Assembly: GCA_029210725.1 (NCBI GenBank)
Contig: JARGFM010000002.1
Span: 124,001 to 188,000, forward strand
DNA length: 64,000 bases
Direction: 5' to 3'
Source: Bacteroidales bacterium
GTDB taxonomy: Bacteria > Bacteroidota > Bacteroidia > Bacteroidales > GCA-2748055
This document shows positions 22,922 to 35,000 of this stretch, piece by piece (the first letter of the stretch is position 1; each line of letters opens with the position of its first letter). A program made the translations under genes and the position numbers. The notes under the pieces are model-generated. The model saw only the letters and a list, made by a program, of their open reading frames with translations, ran no database searches and was not told the DNA's origin.

Positions 22922-25900
22922 TTATTCTACGACCACAAGAAAATTATATGGGGTTTGATCTGCTTGAACGCGGAGTACGTAAACTCCCGGAGCAAAGCCC
23001 TGCACATTGATATGGGACTCTATGGCAATGGCATTCTGAAGCTTACCCTTATAGACCAGTACATTGGACATGGAGTATAATTCAATGATCACTTCCCTTT
23101 CCACAAACAGCTCCAGTTCCACGTGAAGCTGCTCTCTCACCGGATTGGGATAAATCTTAACTTTACCAAAGTCCTCCACCTCCCGGGCCGATGTTTGGGT
23201 GGTCACGTATACCGAATCGGTGGTGACACAACCATGACTGTTGCTTACAGAGACCCAGTACCATCCCACCTCGCTGGCCGAAAAACTCTCCTCTGTCGAG
23301 TAATCCTGCCAGAGATAGGAGGAGAATCCGCTCCCGGCATGGAGGATGACCGGAAGATCCGTAAGAAGAGTGTCCTTTCCGTTGCCAATATCCACCGTGG
23401 GAAGCTCCCAGCTCTCCACATTGGTGATGATGGTATTGTTGGAGCGGTCCAGGTCCGGACCAAAGATCAGACTGGTCTGAATGCTGTATATACCAGGCGA
23501 TGAAAAATCATAGCCATTTGTAAACGAGAGAACGCGGCTTTGCCCGGGGGGCAGGTTACTCTCCAGGAAAATTTGCTCCACTTCCGATGCACCCCCATCC
23601 ACCGAATAGCTAATGGAAAGGGTATCGAGGGTTGAAATCCGGTAATATCCCAGATTAATGATCTCCATGGATACCGTGGAGGGCCCGGACTGGCTGCAGG
23701 AAGAAAGTGGTGAAATATGAGCGGATATGGCCAGGTCCGGTTGGTCATAAACCACAAAGACACTATCGTGTGTTTCACAACCATTGTCACCCGTGACAAT
23801 GACCTTGTACCATCCTGCAGAAGGCAGATCAATGACATATTCAGTCCCGCTGCCACCATCCTGCCACAGGTAGGAGGGATAACCCGGGGTGGCCTGCAGG
23901 GTGATGGGTTCGGCGACGAACAGGGTGTCAGATCCATTTCCTATATCCACCACGGGAGCTCCATAGTGGTTTACATTTACAAAAGCCAGATTATTGGATT
24001 CGATCAGGTCCGGGGCATAAGTCGTAAAGACCATGATATCGTAGAGCCCGGGTTCACTGAAATCCACAGCCCCGGAAAATGTATGATATATGATGGTACC
24101 GTTTGTGAATACCCCATCCAGGACCACATCTTCAGTCACTTCCGCAGATCCGTTCACGGAATAGGATACAGTGATGCTTGCAGAAGGGTCGATATCCCAG
24201 TTTCCGAAATTCTGAATGGCCACCACCATATGCTCCTCTTCTCCCAGGTGACAGGTGTTGACCGGGTGAGAGATTTCCTGAACACCAATATCCGGCGTGG
24301 CCAGCATGATACCCACTTCATCATAAGCACTACATCCATTGACATCTGTGACGGTGACGGAATAGTGGCCGATACCGGGTTCACTGATGGTATAGGTTTG
24401 TTCGCTACTCCCGTCCTGCCATTCATAGGATAAAAATCCGGGACCAGCGTCCAGGGTGTGTTCGAATCCCATTATTACCTGGTAAGGATCCCCCAGGTCC
24501 AGGTCAGGGCTTTCAAATACACCCACCGAGGTGATGATGGTATCGTTTCCCCGCTCCACATCCGGACTGTAGTCCACATACACCGTGAAATCGTACCAGC
24601 TTCCCGTGACTACACTTTCTGCATTGGAGAAGGTGAAGTCAAGCGTATGGCCGGGAAGGAAATTAGATGACAGGACCAGCGGCTCCGTGACCACCGTTCC
24701 ACCATTAATCTGATAGTTCATGTTCAGAGACTCCCCGGATGGGATGATCTGGTTCCCCGAGTTTCTGATCCGGGCCGCCACAGTAATGGAGGAGGATAAC
24801 TCGCAGGAGGTGGCCGGAGAAAGTAACTGTTCAAGCTCCAGATCGGAGGTGTTCAGGGTGACCAGTACCGTATCCTGACCGGTGCACTGGTTAACATCGC
24901 TGATGCTTACGTAATACATCCCAAGGCCTGTTTGATCGACCAGGAATGTTTCAGCTGCAGATCCGTCCTGCCAGAGGTAATCCGCATATCCTGGTCCCGG
25001 AGTCAGGAGATAACTGGAAGCATAGACTACCGTATCGGGGCCCAGATAAGCATCCGGGTAGCCAAATACCTGAAGGGTATGGAACAGGGTATCGTTCGTT
25101 GCATCCGTATCATCTTGAGTACGGGTGTAGAGTTTCAGTTCGTAAGCTCCAGGTGGTGAAAAATCGAAGGTTTCCGAATAGATATGATCCATGGTTTCAT
25201 TTGGAAAAAAGCGCTGGGTGAGTACCAGGGTATCCTCAAAAAAGATGCTTGAATTGATTTCGCCCCCCACAAAAACGGAATCCCCAATCATCAGGGTGTC
25301 CGTACCCAGATTTTCAATGCTTACCTCCAGCGGAAGGGAGTTTTCAAGTTCGCAGTCCGAGGGTGGTCCCAGGTAGGTAGTCACACCCAGGTCGAGCACC
25401 AGTCTCAAAATATGAATGGTATCGGAAGCAGTGCAAAGACCATTGTCAACATTCACATGGTAGGTTCCTTCTGAAGCGACCTGAAATACCGAATCGGTAG
25501 ACAAATCCTGCCACACATAGGTTTGTCCGGGTACTCCCGAGTAAGCTCTGAGCAGTACCGTATCGGGCATGGCAGTGGAAATATCTTCACCCAGTTCCAC
25601 GTAGGGTTTACGCACCGTGATGGTTCGAACCAGGGTATCATTTGAAACAGGACCATAAAAATGAGGATCCGGGGTGATATTAGATACCCTGACCAGGTAG
25701 TCGCCGCTGTGACTGAAATCAAACGCTGAATTCATTTCATGGCTCATCGTCGATCCAACGGTCCAGTCGGCCGTAAGCACAAGGGTTTCTTCTGCAAGCT
25801 GTATATCTCCGTTACGATCAATATGATAAGCGATTTGTATTGAATCGCCCGTATGTAGTGTGGCGAGTCCCGAATTTCTCAAACTCAGGGTGAAAGTCTG

Positions 25901-28900
25901 TTCACTGCTTAAATCACAGGCACTTACCGGATCGATAATATCCAGAAGATCGATGTCCGGAGGAGCTTCCAGAATCTGTATATCATCCAGTGCAATACCG
26001 TCATACTGGTTGTTCAATTTATCGGCCATGAAAGTGAAGCGCAGCTGTACATTATCGTTGTTGGCCAGCAGGGGGGGAAGCAGATGGGTGATTGTGAACC
26101 AGTCGCCACTTTGACCACTCCAGCCATCCAGTTCCAGGGCACTTACAGAATCTTCGTTATACCAGTTCCAGTATTCATCCAGCCCTGAACTGTTGTCTAC
26201 AGCACTCCAGTTTAGCCCGTCATCCAGGGAGTAATAAAGGGTGACGCCATCCACATCCTGTTCCGTATCCACCCATATTTTTGCAGTCAGCACTGGATTC
26301 TGAATGCCTGACAGGTCGAAACGAGGTGAACAAAAGTAGGCGGGTTCCAGATGGACCAGGTCACCGGTAAGCAACAGGTCATCGATATTCCAGCCGGCGG
26401 AAACAGATCCCCCGGCTGAGGAGTGAAATATAGAAAATCGCAGTCGCAGGGCAACGGTATTGGAAAAGATATCGGGGAGGGTGTATTCCCGGTTTTCGAA
26501 TCCCATTTCCATAATCTCCCCTTGGCTGTTCTTCCACAGGGTGTGCCAGGTAGATCCGTTGTCCGGACTTACCTCCAGGCGGATGGAGTCTCCATTCTGG
26601 ATGGAGATCCAACTGGCAAAGCTAATCCTGAGATTGCTATAAGCGCTCACGTCCAGCGCAGGAGACGTTGCCATGTATTCGGAACCCGTACCAATGCCAT
26701 TTTCATATTCATAGGGATGAGATCCATTCCCTGATAGGTCGGTGCCTATACAGTAATATCCCGAATTGGCAAACCAGGGCAGGGCAGTGTTACTGGGAAT
26801 CTCTCGCTCAAATTCACCGGAAAAGGTCCAGGAATTATCAGACTCAAACCCATCTTCAAAAATAATCTGGCTTCTTTCAGAAATCAGATCCCCGTAGGTG
26901 GAGCTTGTCCCGGTGATCCAGCTCATACTTCCCGAGTTTGCATGGTCGATCGAGCTCCCGGACGGGGTGCCATGGGTCCATATTTTATTTCCCATGGAAC
27001 GCCAGAATCCCTCGCCTGTTTCGAATTCTTCCAGGTAGGGGGGGGCATAGGTGGGCACTAAATAAATCTCAGTGGCTATTTGATCGTTCCCGGTAAACTG
27101 GTCGCCCGGCATGGCCGTTCTTGCAAGTACCGAGGGGAGCAATCCCGGAACGGACAGGTCGGCCCGTGTGGAAAAAGTAAAATCCACGGTTCCGCCAACA
27201 GGAATGGCTACATTCATCTGGTTAATGGTCCAGCTGGCTCCCCCGTCAAAGGAGTACGCTACCGGCACCGGATCCACGATGTCTGCACCTCCATAATTTT
27301 TTATTCGCACCGTGACTGAATCGCTGCTGGTATGCCCGCTTCCACTCTGGGGAGTGATCCATTCGGAGACCCCCACATCCTTGGAAATAAACTCTCCGGT
27401 CAGAAACAGATCATCAATATTCCATCCGGAGTAGTTGTTAAAGCCATCGGTGGGCCCCAGTTTGAAACGGATTTTTACCTGTTCCGACCGGGAATATTCT
27501 TCCGGGATGGGAAGCTGAATTTCGGACCACTGAAAGTCACTCAGGTAGGAACTGTTTTCCCACAATGTATTCCAGGAAGAACCATTGTCATTGCTGATTT
27601 CTATGGCTGCCTGGTCCCAAACCTCAATATTCAGGTAGCGCATGAAAAAGAGATTTAAATTCTTGTAGTATCCGACATCAATAGTGGGTGTGGTCGCCCG
27701 ATAGGAGGAAGCTTCGTTGAGGCCGGACTCATAATGGAAGGGATAGGCTCCTGTTCCGGTCAGGTCGGTCCCAAGTGCATAGGCTCCACTGAATGCTTCG
27801 GCAGGATTTGGATTTCCCGGGATTCCCCCCATTCCATTGGGGCTTGCTACTTCAAATTCCCCGGTAAGGGTCCAGTTGTTGACGCCATCAAAATTCTCCA
27901 AAAACCTGGTTTCACAGACAGTCTTATAGCCATCCGGAGACTGGTCGGTAGCCGGATAGGTCTGGCCATTGGCAGAGATGTCATGAGCTGCTACCATTAC
28001 ATCCAGGGAGTTCCCGTGAGCGGCATTCAGACTCACATCATAGGTGAGCCAGATATAGGAGATTCCGGGCGGAAGTTCGTGGTTCAGGTTTAAAAAACTT
28101 GCTATTCCCGAGCTAAAGTTGCCTGCGGAACCCAGTGGATTGCTTTTGTCAAAGTTCTGGGTAGTTGTACCGTATAGTTTTAATCCATTGGCATCCAGGT
28201 CTCCATCGTCGGTATTCAGGGAGGTGAACCGGATATTGTCCAGGGAGGCGGAACCTGAATTTCCAAAGACTTTGAGGTTAACCCGGAGGATGGGAATCTC
28301 CTTGGCTCCCGAAGGAACAAAATTTGAAAAAGGCTGAACGACTTCAATATCACCGATATAGAGCTGTTGGGATTCGGTCTCCTGAATGGTAATATTATCA
28401 ATACAGGTTCCATATCCCCAGCGTGTATGTCCTTCAAAGGCCAGGTAGTAAGTTTCACTTGGGTTGGGCAGGTTCAGCTTTTGTTCCTCCCATTCATAGA
28501 CCGGATCCAGGTATTCGTGCAAGAGGATCCATGGATCCGATGCAGACACTTTATAGTAGACCCGAAGCACATCCCAGCCGGTCGATCCTTCAAAGGTCCA
28601 CGGAATCTGACACAGGTAAAAGCTAAGTTCCAGGGCGGTCGCCCCCAGCAGGTCCATCTCTGGGCTAATCAGCTTGGTGCGTTCGTTGCTGACCCCCTGC
28701 TTGAAAAAGATCGCATTGTAGATTCCGTCATAGGCAGAAGGGGGATTCCGGGTAATATCATCCTGATCGGCAGGCACCTGCCAGTTATTATCATTGGGGC
28801 TGTGGCCGCCGTTTCTGTATCTCCATGGTTCATTACCAGAGACTGCCTCTTCGGTCCATCCAACGGGTTTTAAGCCCGATTCAAATCCCTCGGACAAATG

Positions 28901-28969
28901 TATTTGTGAGAGTAGCTGCGAAATCGACAGGTTTACAAGCAGAAATAAGAGAAATCTGGACATTTTCAT
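22922..28969 (-). CDS. Giant secreted multidomain protein with T9SS type A sorting domain
   Basis: A 2015-residue surface or secreted protein. A signal peptide (FLLFLLVNLSISQLLSQ) leads into about 1000 residues of jelly-roll, MAM-like domains. These begin with FESG-type motifs and close with WNIDDLFLTG/WNIDDLLLTG. Five modules of about 180 residues follow (about 1003-1925), each a CARDB-like Ig domain plus a second Ig-like domain with the motif YLWQDGS. The last 80 residues (KIYPNPVREQLHVEL to NFLVVVE) are a type A T9SS sorting domain. It probably acts in adhesion or matrix binding; no catalytic motif was seen. It is head to head with the 2150-residue gene. Confidence 0.88.
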   Translation of the reverse strand: MKMSRFLLFLLVNLSISQLLSQIHLSEGFESGLKPVGWTEEAVSGNEPWRYRNGGHSPNDNNWQVPADQDDITRNPPSAYDGIYNAIFFKQGVSNERTKLISPEMDLLGATALELSFYLCQIPWTFEGSTGWDVLRVYYKVSASDPWILLHEYLDPVYEWEEQKLNLPNPSETYYLAFEGHTRWGYGTCIDNITIQETESQQLYIGDIEVVQPFSNFVPSGAKEIPILRVNLKVFGNSGSASLDNIRFTSLNTDDGDLDANGLKLYGTTTQNFDKSNPLGSAGNFSSGIASFLNLNHELPPGISYIWLTYDVSLNAAHGNSLDVMVAAHDISANGQTYPATDQSPDGYKTVCETRFLENFDGVNNWTLTGEFEVASPNGMGGIPGNPNPAEAFSGAYALGTDLTGTGAYPFHYESGLNEASSYRATTPTIDVGYYKNLNLFFMRYLNIEVWDQAAIEISNDNGSSWNTLWENSSYLSDFQWSEIQLPIPEEYSRSEQVKIRFKLGPTDGFNNYSGWNIDDLFLTGEFISKDVGVSEWITPQSGSGHTSSDSVTVRIKNYGGADIVDPVPVAYSFDGGASWTINQMNVAIPVGGTVDFTFSTRADLSVPGLLPSVLARTAMPGDQFTGNDQIATEIYLVPTYAPPYLEEFETGEGFWRSMGNKIWTHGTPSGSSIDHANSGSMSWITGTSSTYGDLISERSQIIFEDGFESDNSWTFSGEFEREIPSNTALPWFANSGYYCIGTDLSGNGSHPYEYENGIGTGSEYMATSPALDVSAYSNLRISFASWISIQNGDSIRLEVSPDNGSTWHTLWKNSQGEIMEMGFENREYTLPDIFSNTVALRLRFSIFHSSAGGSVSAGWNIDDLLLTGDLVHLEPAYFCSPRFDLSGIQNPVLTAKIWVDTEQDVDGVTLYYSLDDGLNWSAVDNSSGLDEYWNWYNEDSVSALELDGWSGQSGDWFTITHLLPPLLANNDNVQLRFTFMADKLNNQYDGIALDDIQILEAPPDIDLLDIIDPVSACDLSSEQTFTLSLRNSGLATLHTGDSIQIAYHIDRNGDIQLAEETLVLTADWTVGSTMSHEMNSAFDFSHSGDYLVRVSNITPDPHFYGPVSNDTLVRTITVRKPYVELGEDISTAMPDTVLLRAYSGVPGQTYVWQDLSTDSVFQVASEGTYHVNVDNGLCTASDTIHILRLVLDLGVTTYLGPPSDCELENSLPLEVSIENLGTDTLMIGDSVFVGGEINSSIFFEDTLVLTQRFFPNETMDHIYSETFDFSPPGAYELKLYTRTQDDTDATNDTLFHTLQVFGYPDAYLGPDTVVYASSYLLTPGPGYADYLWQDGSAAETFLVDQTGLGMYYVSISDVNQCTGQDTVLVTLNTSDLELEQLLSPATSCELSSSITVAARIRNSGNQIIPSGESLNMNYQINGGTVVTEPLVLSSNFLPGHTLDFTFSNAESVVTGSWYDFTVYVDYSPDVERGNDTIITSVGVFESPDLDLGDPYQVIMGFEHTLDAGPGFLSYEWQDGSSEQTYTISEPGIGHYSVTVTDVNGCSAYDEVGIMLATPDIGVQEISHPVNTCHLGEEEHMVVAIQNFGNWDIDPSASITVSYSVNGSAEVTEDVVLDGVFTNGTIIYHTFSGAVDFSEPGLYDIMVFTTYAPDLIESNNLAFVNVNHYGAPVVDIGNGSDTLFVAEPITLQATPGYPSYLWQDGGSGTEYVIDLPSAGWYKVIVTGDNGCETHDSVFVVYDQPDLAISAHISPLSSCSQSGPSTVSMEIINLGYYRISTLDTLSISYSVDGGASEVEQIFLESNLPPGQSRVLSFTNGYDFSSPGIYSIQTSLIFGPDLDRSNNTIITNVESWELPTVDIGNGKDTLLTDLPVILHAGSGFSSYLWQDYSTEESFSASEVGWYWVSVSNSHGCVTTDSVYVTTQTSAREVEDFGKVKIYPNPVREQLHVELELFVEREVIIELYSMSNVLVYKGKLQNAIAIESHINVQGFAPGVYVLRVQADQTPYNFLVVVE
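23180..25960 (-). repeat. Five tandem CARDB-like plus Ig-like modules (protein-level repeat)
   Basis: The encoded protein repeats a unit of about 180 residues five times. Each unit has a Cys-containing start (SACDLS, SDCELE, TSCELS, NTCHLG, SSCSQS), a sentence like SNDTLVRT/TNDTLFHT/GNDTIITS, a DLG or DIGNG turn and a YLWQDGS core. The DNA copies are diverged, so this is old duplication. Confidence 0.8.
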
Positions 28970-29077
28970 AAATCATCTGAATTTGATGCAACCCTATAAC
29001 CCAACTGATAGTTTCTACGTATAATTGCAGGAAAGGTTCTGATAAACTCCAGGAAAAATTAGAAAAGTTTTTTTTAC

Positions 29078-32000
29078 GTGATCATACATAAACAAATTAT
29101 TATATGGTTTTGCCTTTTGGGATTGTTATCTGCTAACAGGCTTTGGGGCCAGGTAGATACCGATTTCTGGTTTGTGGTGCCGGAGCTCTCCCACAGAGGA
29201 AATACCGGTGGTACCCCGGGGAGGTTCCGGATTGCTACCCTGGAACTGGAGGCTTATTTGACCGTTAGTATGCCGGCCAATACCTACCATCCTGTCACGA
29301 ATCCCACCGGTTTTCAGGATACCCTTATTTATATTCCTGCCAATTCTGCAGCGGAGCTGGATCTTTCCCATCTGATGGATAACATAACTTTTCCAAACAG
29401 GAACCTGTTGGAGAATAAACCGCTTACTCCTTCTGGCATCAATAATTTCGGGATCCACATCACCTCTACCAATATGATCAATGTTTACTGGGAGGTGAAC
29501 TATGAATATGGTTCGGACCTGTGGACCCTGAAAGGGAATAACGGACTGGGAACATTGTTCTTCACCCCTTTCCAGGATGTATATGATAACAGGAATCTGA
29601 ATCCGATGGCTTATTCAGCTATCGATATAGTGGCTGCTCATGATAATACCCGGGTAACCATCACCCTTCCTCCAGGAAAAGGAGCCAGTTATGGTTCAAC
29701 CGTCAGCACTTTATTGCCCGGGGGGAGCCATGTGGTGAATCTGAATGCCGGCCAGACATTCTCCCTGTATCCCCGGAACTACAGCACCCTGGCCGCTGAT
29801 CGGCTTGGTGGGACCAGGATAGAATCCGATCAGCCTGTTGGTGTAGTTGTGAAGGATGATGCGCTTAACACGGGACCTCAGGGTCAGCCTGTTATAGGCG
29901 ACCAGCTGGTACCCGTGGATATTGTGGGGGACCGCTACATTGTACCTACCGTTAACAATCCCAATCTAGTTTTTGTAGTAGCTACGGAAAACAACACTCC
30001 TATCTATGTGACCAATGCGGATGGTTCTCCTGTTGGCGCTACTCCCTATACCACACTGAACCGGGGAGATCAGGCAATGGTGATCCTGAACAACGGCTCT
30101 CCTTATGCACAAATCACCTCCCAGGCTAATCCCGGAGACTCTTATTTGCCTTTTTATGTATTTCAGCTTTCAACCCTGAATCAGACCCGTGGAGGAGCCC
30201 TGGTGCCTTCCATCGGATGTACCGGGAATACACAGCTGGCATTTGCCCGGGCCAGGGAGGGGGAGAATATCTTCTATTTTTATCTGATCACTGAGGCTGG
30301 TAATGAAGACCAGTTTCTTGTGGACGGGGTCCGGAATGACGGAATTATTGATCCGGGAAGATTTACACCCATAGCCGGTAGTGGCGGATGGGTGGCTCAG
30401 CGAACAAACTCCATCAATGCTAACACTCTGCCAGTAGGTCAGCACCTGGTGGAAAATACAGGAGGAATCTTCCACCTGGCCATTATGAACGGCTTCCCAG
30501 GAGCCGGGCAGGGGGGATTTTATTATGGGTATTATTCCGACTTCGGTGGACTGAATGTGGGAGCCACGGTGGCCGGCACCAACTCTTCGGTGGTGCGGGC
30601 CTGTTACGGAGACCCGGTGCAGTTGCATGCTTTCGGGGGGACCACCTATGAGTGGACGCCCGATACCTATCTGGACGATGCCCACATTAACCTGCCCACG
30701 GCCATGAACCTGCCTCCGGGGGCCCATCTCTATACCGCCGAGGTTTCCGGGGCCTGTGGGAGCGGTTCCATCGATCTGACCGTGCAGGTTGCCCCTCCGG
30801 TAGTGGCCCATTTTGAGACCAATGTGGTTTCCGGCTGCTCTCCCCTGGAGATTCAGTTTGAGGACCAGTCGGAAGGAACCTATTCCTGGCAATATGATTT
30901 TGGGGATACCATAACTCCCCTGTTACGCTATGATGACAATCCGGCCACCCCTGATACCCCTCCGCCCGACCCTTTCATATTTACACATACCTATACCAAC
31001 ACCACCAATCAGCCCATTGATTATGAGGTGACCTTGCTGGTTAAGAACGAAAGCGGGTGTGCGGATATTCTGACAAAAACCATCACGGTATTTCCAGAAA
31101 TTCACTCGGATTTTACGGTGGATCAGGACGATGGCTGCGATCCGCTGGAAGTGCAGTTTACCAACAATTCATGGGGAAATACCGATAGCTGGCTCTGGGA
31201 GTTTGGCGACGGCGGTTCCTCCACGGAACAGGACCCGCTACACGAGTACCGGAACCTCTTTGGTCCGGATAACCTCCTGTTTGATGCAAGGCTTGTGGCG
31301 ATTTCCCCTTATAACTGCCGCGATACCTCTTCCCACCTGATCACGGTCAGACCTTATATCGAAGCCATTTTTGCCTATGATACCGTGGCGGAATGCTCTC
31401 CACATGAAATAATCATCAGCAATCAATCCATCGGTGCGGATAGCTATTTATGGACCTTTGGGGATGGAGCCACCTCCACATCCCCGGATACAGTTTTAAG
31501 ACATACTTATTTTAATAATACAGCCTTCCCTGTGACCTATACAATCGCCCTGCGTGTGGAAAATGAAGAAGGTTGCACCCACCAGGTCCAACGCGAGGTT
31601 ACTATCTATCCGGGAGTGAATGCCGATTTTATAGTTACACCCATAGAGGCTTGTTCCCCTTCCGAAATGGTCTTCCAGAACAATACCACCGGGGCTGCTG
31701 CCAGTTATTTATGGGATTTCGGAGACGGGGGAAGCTCCACGCAGGAGCATCCCATGCACTATTACGACAGGAATATGTTGCGGCATGATACCGTCTTTAC
31801 TGTAAGCCTGGTGGCCACTACCAATGAATTCTGTCGCGATACAGCTCAAATGGACGTGACTATCCATCCCTATATCGAAGCTGCATTCACAGTGGATGAT
31901 GTGGTGGGTTGCACCCCATTTGAAGTGGTCATCCACAATGAATCCATAGGAGCGGATGATTATTACTGGGATTTTGGAGATGGTTCGCCAGTATCCAATG

Positions 32001-35000
32001 ACCCCTCCGATATTCTTAACCATATCTACCAGAATCCGGACACCAGTACCGCTGTATATCCGCTTCGCCTGATTGTGACGAATGAAGAAGGTTGCAGTGA
32101 TACCCTGGTCAGAAACATCACGGTCCATCCGTTAATTACCGCCAGTTTCACTACCGACGGACTAACCGGATGCCATCCTCTGACAGTGACCTTTACCGAC
32201 CTGTCGCAAAATGCCGTAAACTATTTGTGGGATTTTGGGGACGGAGCAGCATCTGTAGAACATTCGCCCGTTCATACCTTTAGTAATTTTGGGACTACTG
32301 ACAGCGTTGTTTACCTGGTTAACCTCACCACTTCCACTGAGGATGGAGAGTGTGTAATGTCGGTGTCATGGCCCATTACGGTATACCCTCAGGTGGAGGC
32401 GGAATACACTTTTCCCTATGCTCAGGGCTGCGGACCCTTTGAAGTTCCATTTGAAAATCTTTCCATGGGCGGGGAAAGCTTCACTTGGGACTTTGGGGAT
32501 GGTGTGCTGGTTAATACAGCTCTAGCCGATCCTCAAACCCACACCTTTGTGAATACGCTTGTGCCACCGGGACCACAGGATTTTAATATCAGTCTGACCG
32601 CTGAAAACCATTACGGATGTTCCAGCGAAGTGATTAAGACCGTAAGGGTTTATCCGGATATTGTAGCGGGATTTGAGGTGTCGGATACAGCCGGATGTCA
32701 CCCGCTACAAGTAGATTTCACCAATCTGACCACCGGTGGGGCAACCTATGTATGGGACTTTGGAGACGGATCCACTTCCAATCTGCCGGACCCGGTCCAC
32801 GTTTTTACCAATACCGGAACAATCGATTCGGTCTATACGGTGAAGCTATACACCCTGGCCCCGAATAACACCTGTGACGATTCCGTTTACTTGGATATTA
32901 GGGTGCACCCGTACATTCAGGCCAATTTTACGGTACCGGTGAGCCTGGGCTGCAATCCCTTTGATGTGGAGATCTTTAATGCATCTGTAAATGCGGATAC
33001 CTTCTACTGGAATTTTGGAGACGGAAGCCAGCTGCTTACCTACAATCTGGATCCGATCTACCACCAGTTCGATAATACCGGCAATTTTCTCAGCCAGCAG
33101 GACTACGAGATTACTCTCGTGGCGGAAAACTATGCAGGCTGTACCGACGAAATCAGGAGAACCATTACCGTGGAGCCCGACCTCCTGGCAGGATTTGATG
33201 TGTCGGACACGGCAGGTTGTCATCCACTTACCATAAACTTTACCAACCATACTCAGCAGGGAGCCGCCTATTACCACTGGGATTTTGGTAATGGTACCAC
33301 TTCCATGGAAGAGAATCCTGTACAGACCTTTACCAATATCGGGGCAGCAGACTCTATTTACCGGGTATGGCTCTATACCACTGCCTCGAATAATGAATGC
33401 AGGGACTCCTTCTATATGGACATTTTGGTGCACCCCTATATGATGGCTGATTTCACCTTCCAGGAGCAGGTCCATTGTTCTCCATCTCAGGTTGAATTTC
33501 ATAACGCCTCTGTGGGCGGGGATATTTTCTATTGGGACTTCGGAGACGGACAACGGGATACCACTACCGGCTTAAGTCCGGTGACTCATGTATATACCAA
33601 TGCCGATTTTGCAAGTAACGGGGTTTTCCAGGTGACTCTGCTGGCGGAGAATTCGGCCGGATGTACCGCCCAGATGAGCAGGGTGGTTGAAGTATATCCG
33701 GCCATTGAGGCAGTGATCGACCCCGATGTGATCGCCGGGTGCCATCCCCTGGAGGTTGATTTCTCAAATCTCTCCCGGGGAGGTTATACCTACTCCTGGG
33801 ATTTCGGGGACGGGGCCACCAGCAAGGCTGACAGTCCGCTACATACCTTTACGAATTTCACAGGCGCTCCTGTTACCAGGACAGTGCGATTGCTGGCCAC
33901 CTCGCAATTTAACTGTACCAGCAATACGACAATGGATATTACCATTTACCCGAAACCTGCGGCCAGATTCGAAACAGATCAGATTATAGACTGCGCCCCC
34001 TTCGATTTGCCGTTCACCAACACGAGCATTCACGGGGACGAATATACCTGGAGTTTTGGAAACGATACAACCTTTACCATGACCACCATGGATCCGGTGA
34101 GTCATACCTTTGATAACCAGAATGCTGATATTTCATCTTACAGGATCACCCTGGTTGCAAGCACCAGCTTTGGCTGCCTGGATACCGTGGAGCAGGATAT
34201 CTATGTATATCCCCGGACCATAGCCGATTTCTCTTTTAACGATGGAGACTGCAGTCCCTTTATGGCCTATTTTGTGAATGAATCGGTACGGGGGCAGACC
34301 TATGTCTGGGACTTTGGCGACGGGACCGGTGCAAGATCGACGGATCCCAGTAATCTTTACTTTAATCTTACCGGTAAGGATAGCGTCTATTACATTACCC
34401 TGACCTCGACTTCCATGCATGGTTGTGTGGATTCTCACACCGATTCGGTAGATGTCTATGCTCAACCCGATGTGGAATTTCTCGCCTCTCCAACCCACCA
34501 GATGTATCCGGATGCGACCGTGGACTTTACCAATGAATCCAGCCAGGGCTACTGGAGTTATCAGTGGGATCTGGGTGATGGCACCACCAGTAATCTGGAA
34601 GATCCGCCGGCTCATACCTATAATACCTGGGGAGAATATGTGATCTGGCTGCGTGCTTCCACTCCGCATTGTTCTGATTCTGTGTCCCACTCTGTCCGGA
34701 TCCTCCCGGCTGCACCTGTTGCGGCATTTGACACGGTCATAGGGGACTGTGAACCTCATACGGTACAGTTCAGAAACCGGTCGATTTTTGGAGAGACTTA
34801 TCTTTGGGACTTTGATGATGGTTCAACATCTACGGAATTCGAACCGGTACACACCTATGAGAAATATGGGTATTACAATGTGAAACTAACAGTGACAGGT
34901 TTGGGAGGAACCGAATATGCATACAGACAGGTGGAGGTCTACCGCATGCCCTATGTGGACTTCAGAGTGGAACCAGAGCTGGTGATGCTACCCGATGAGG

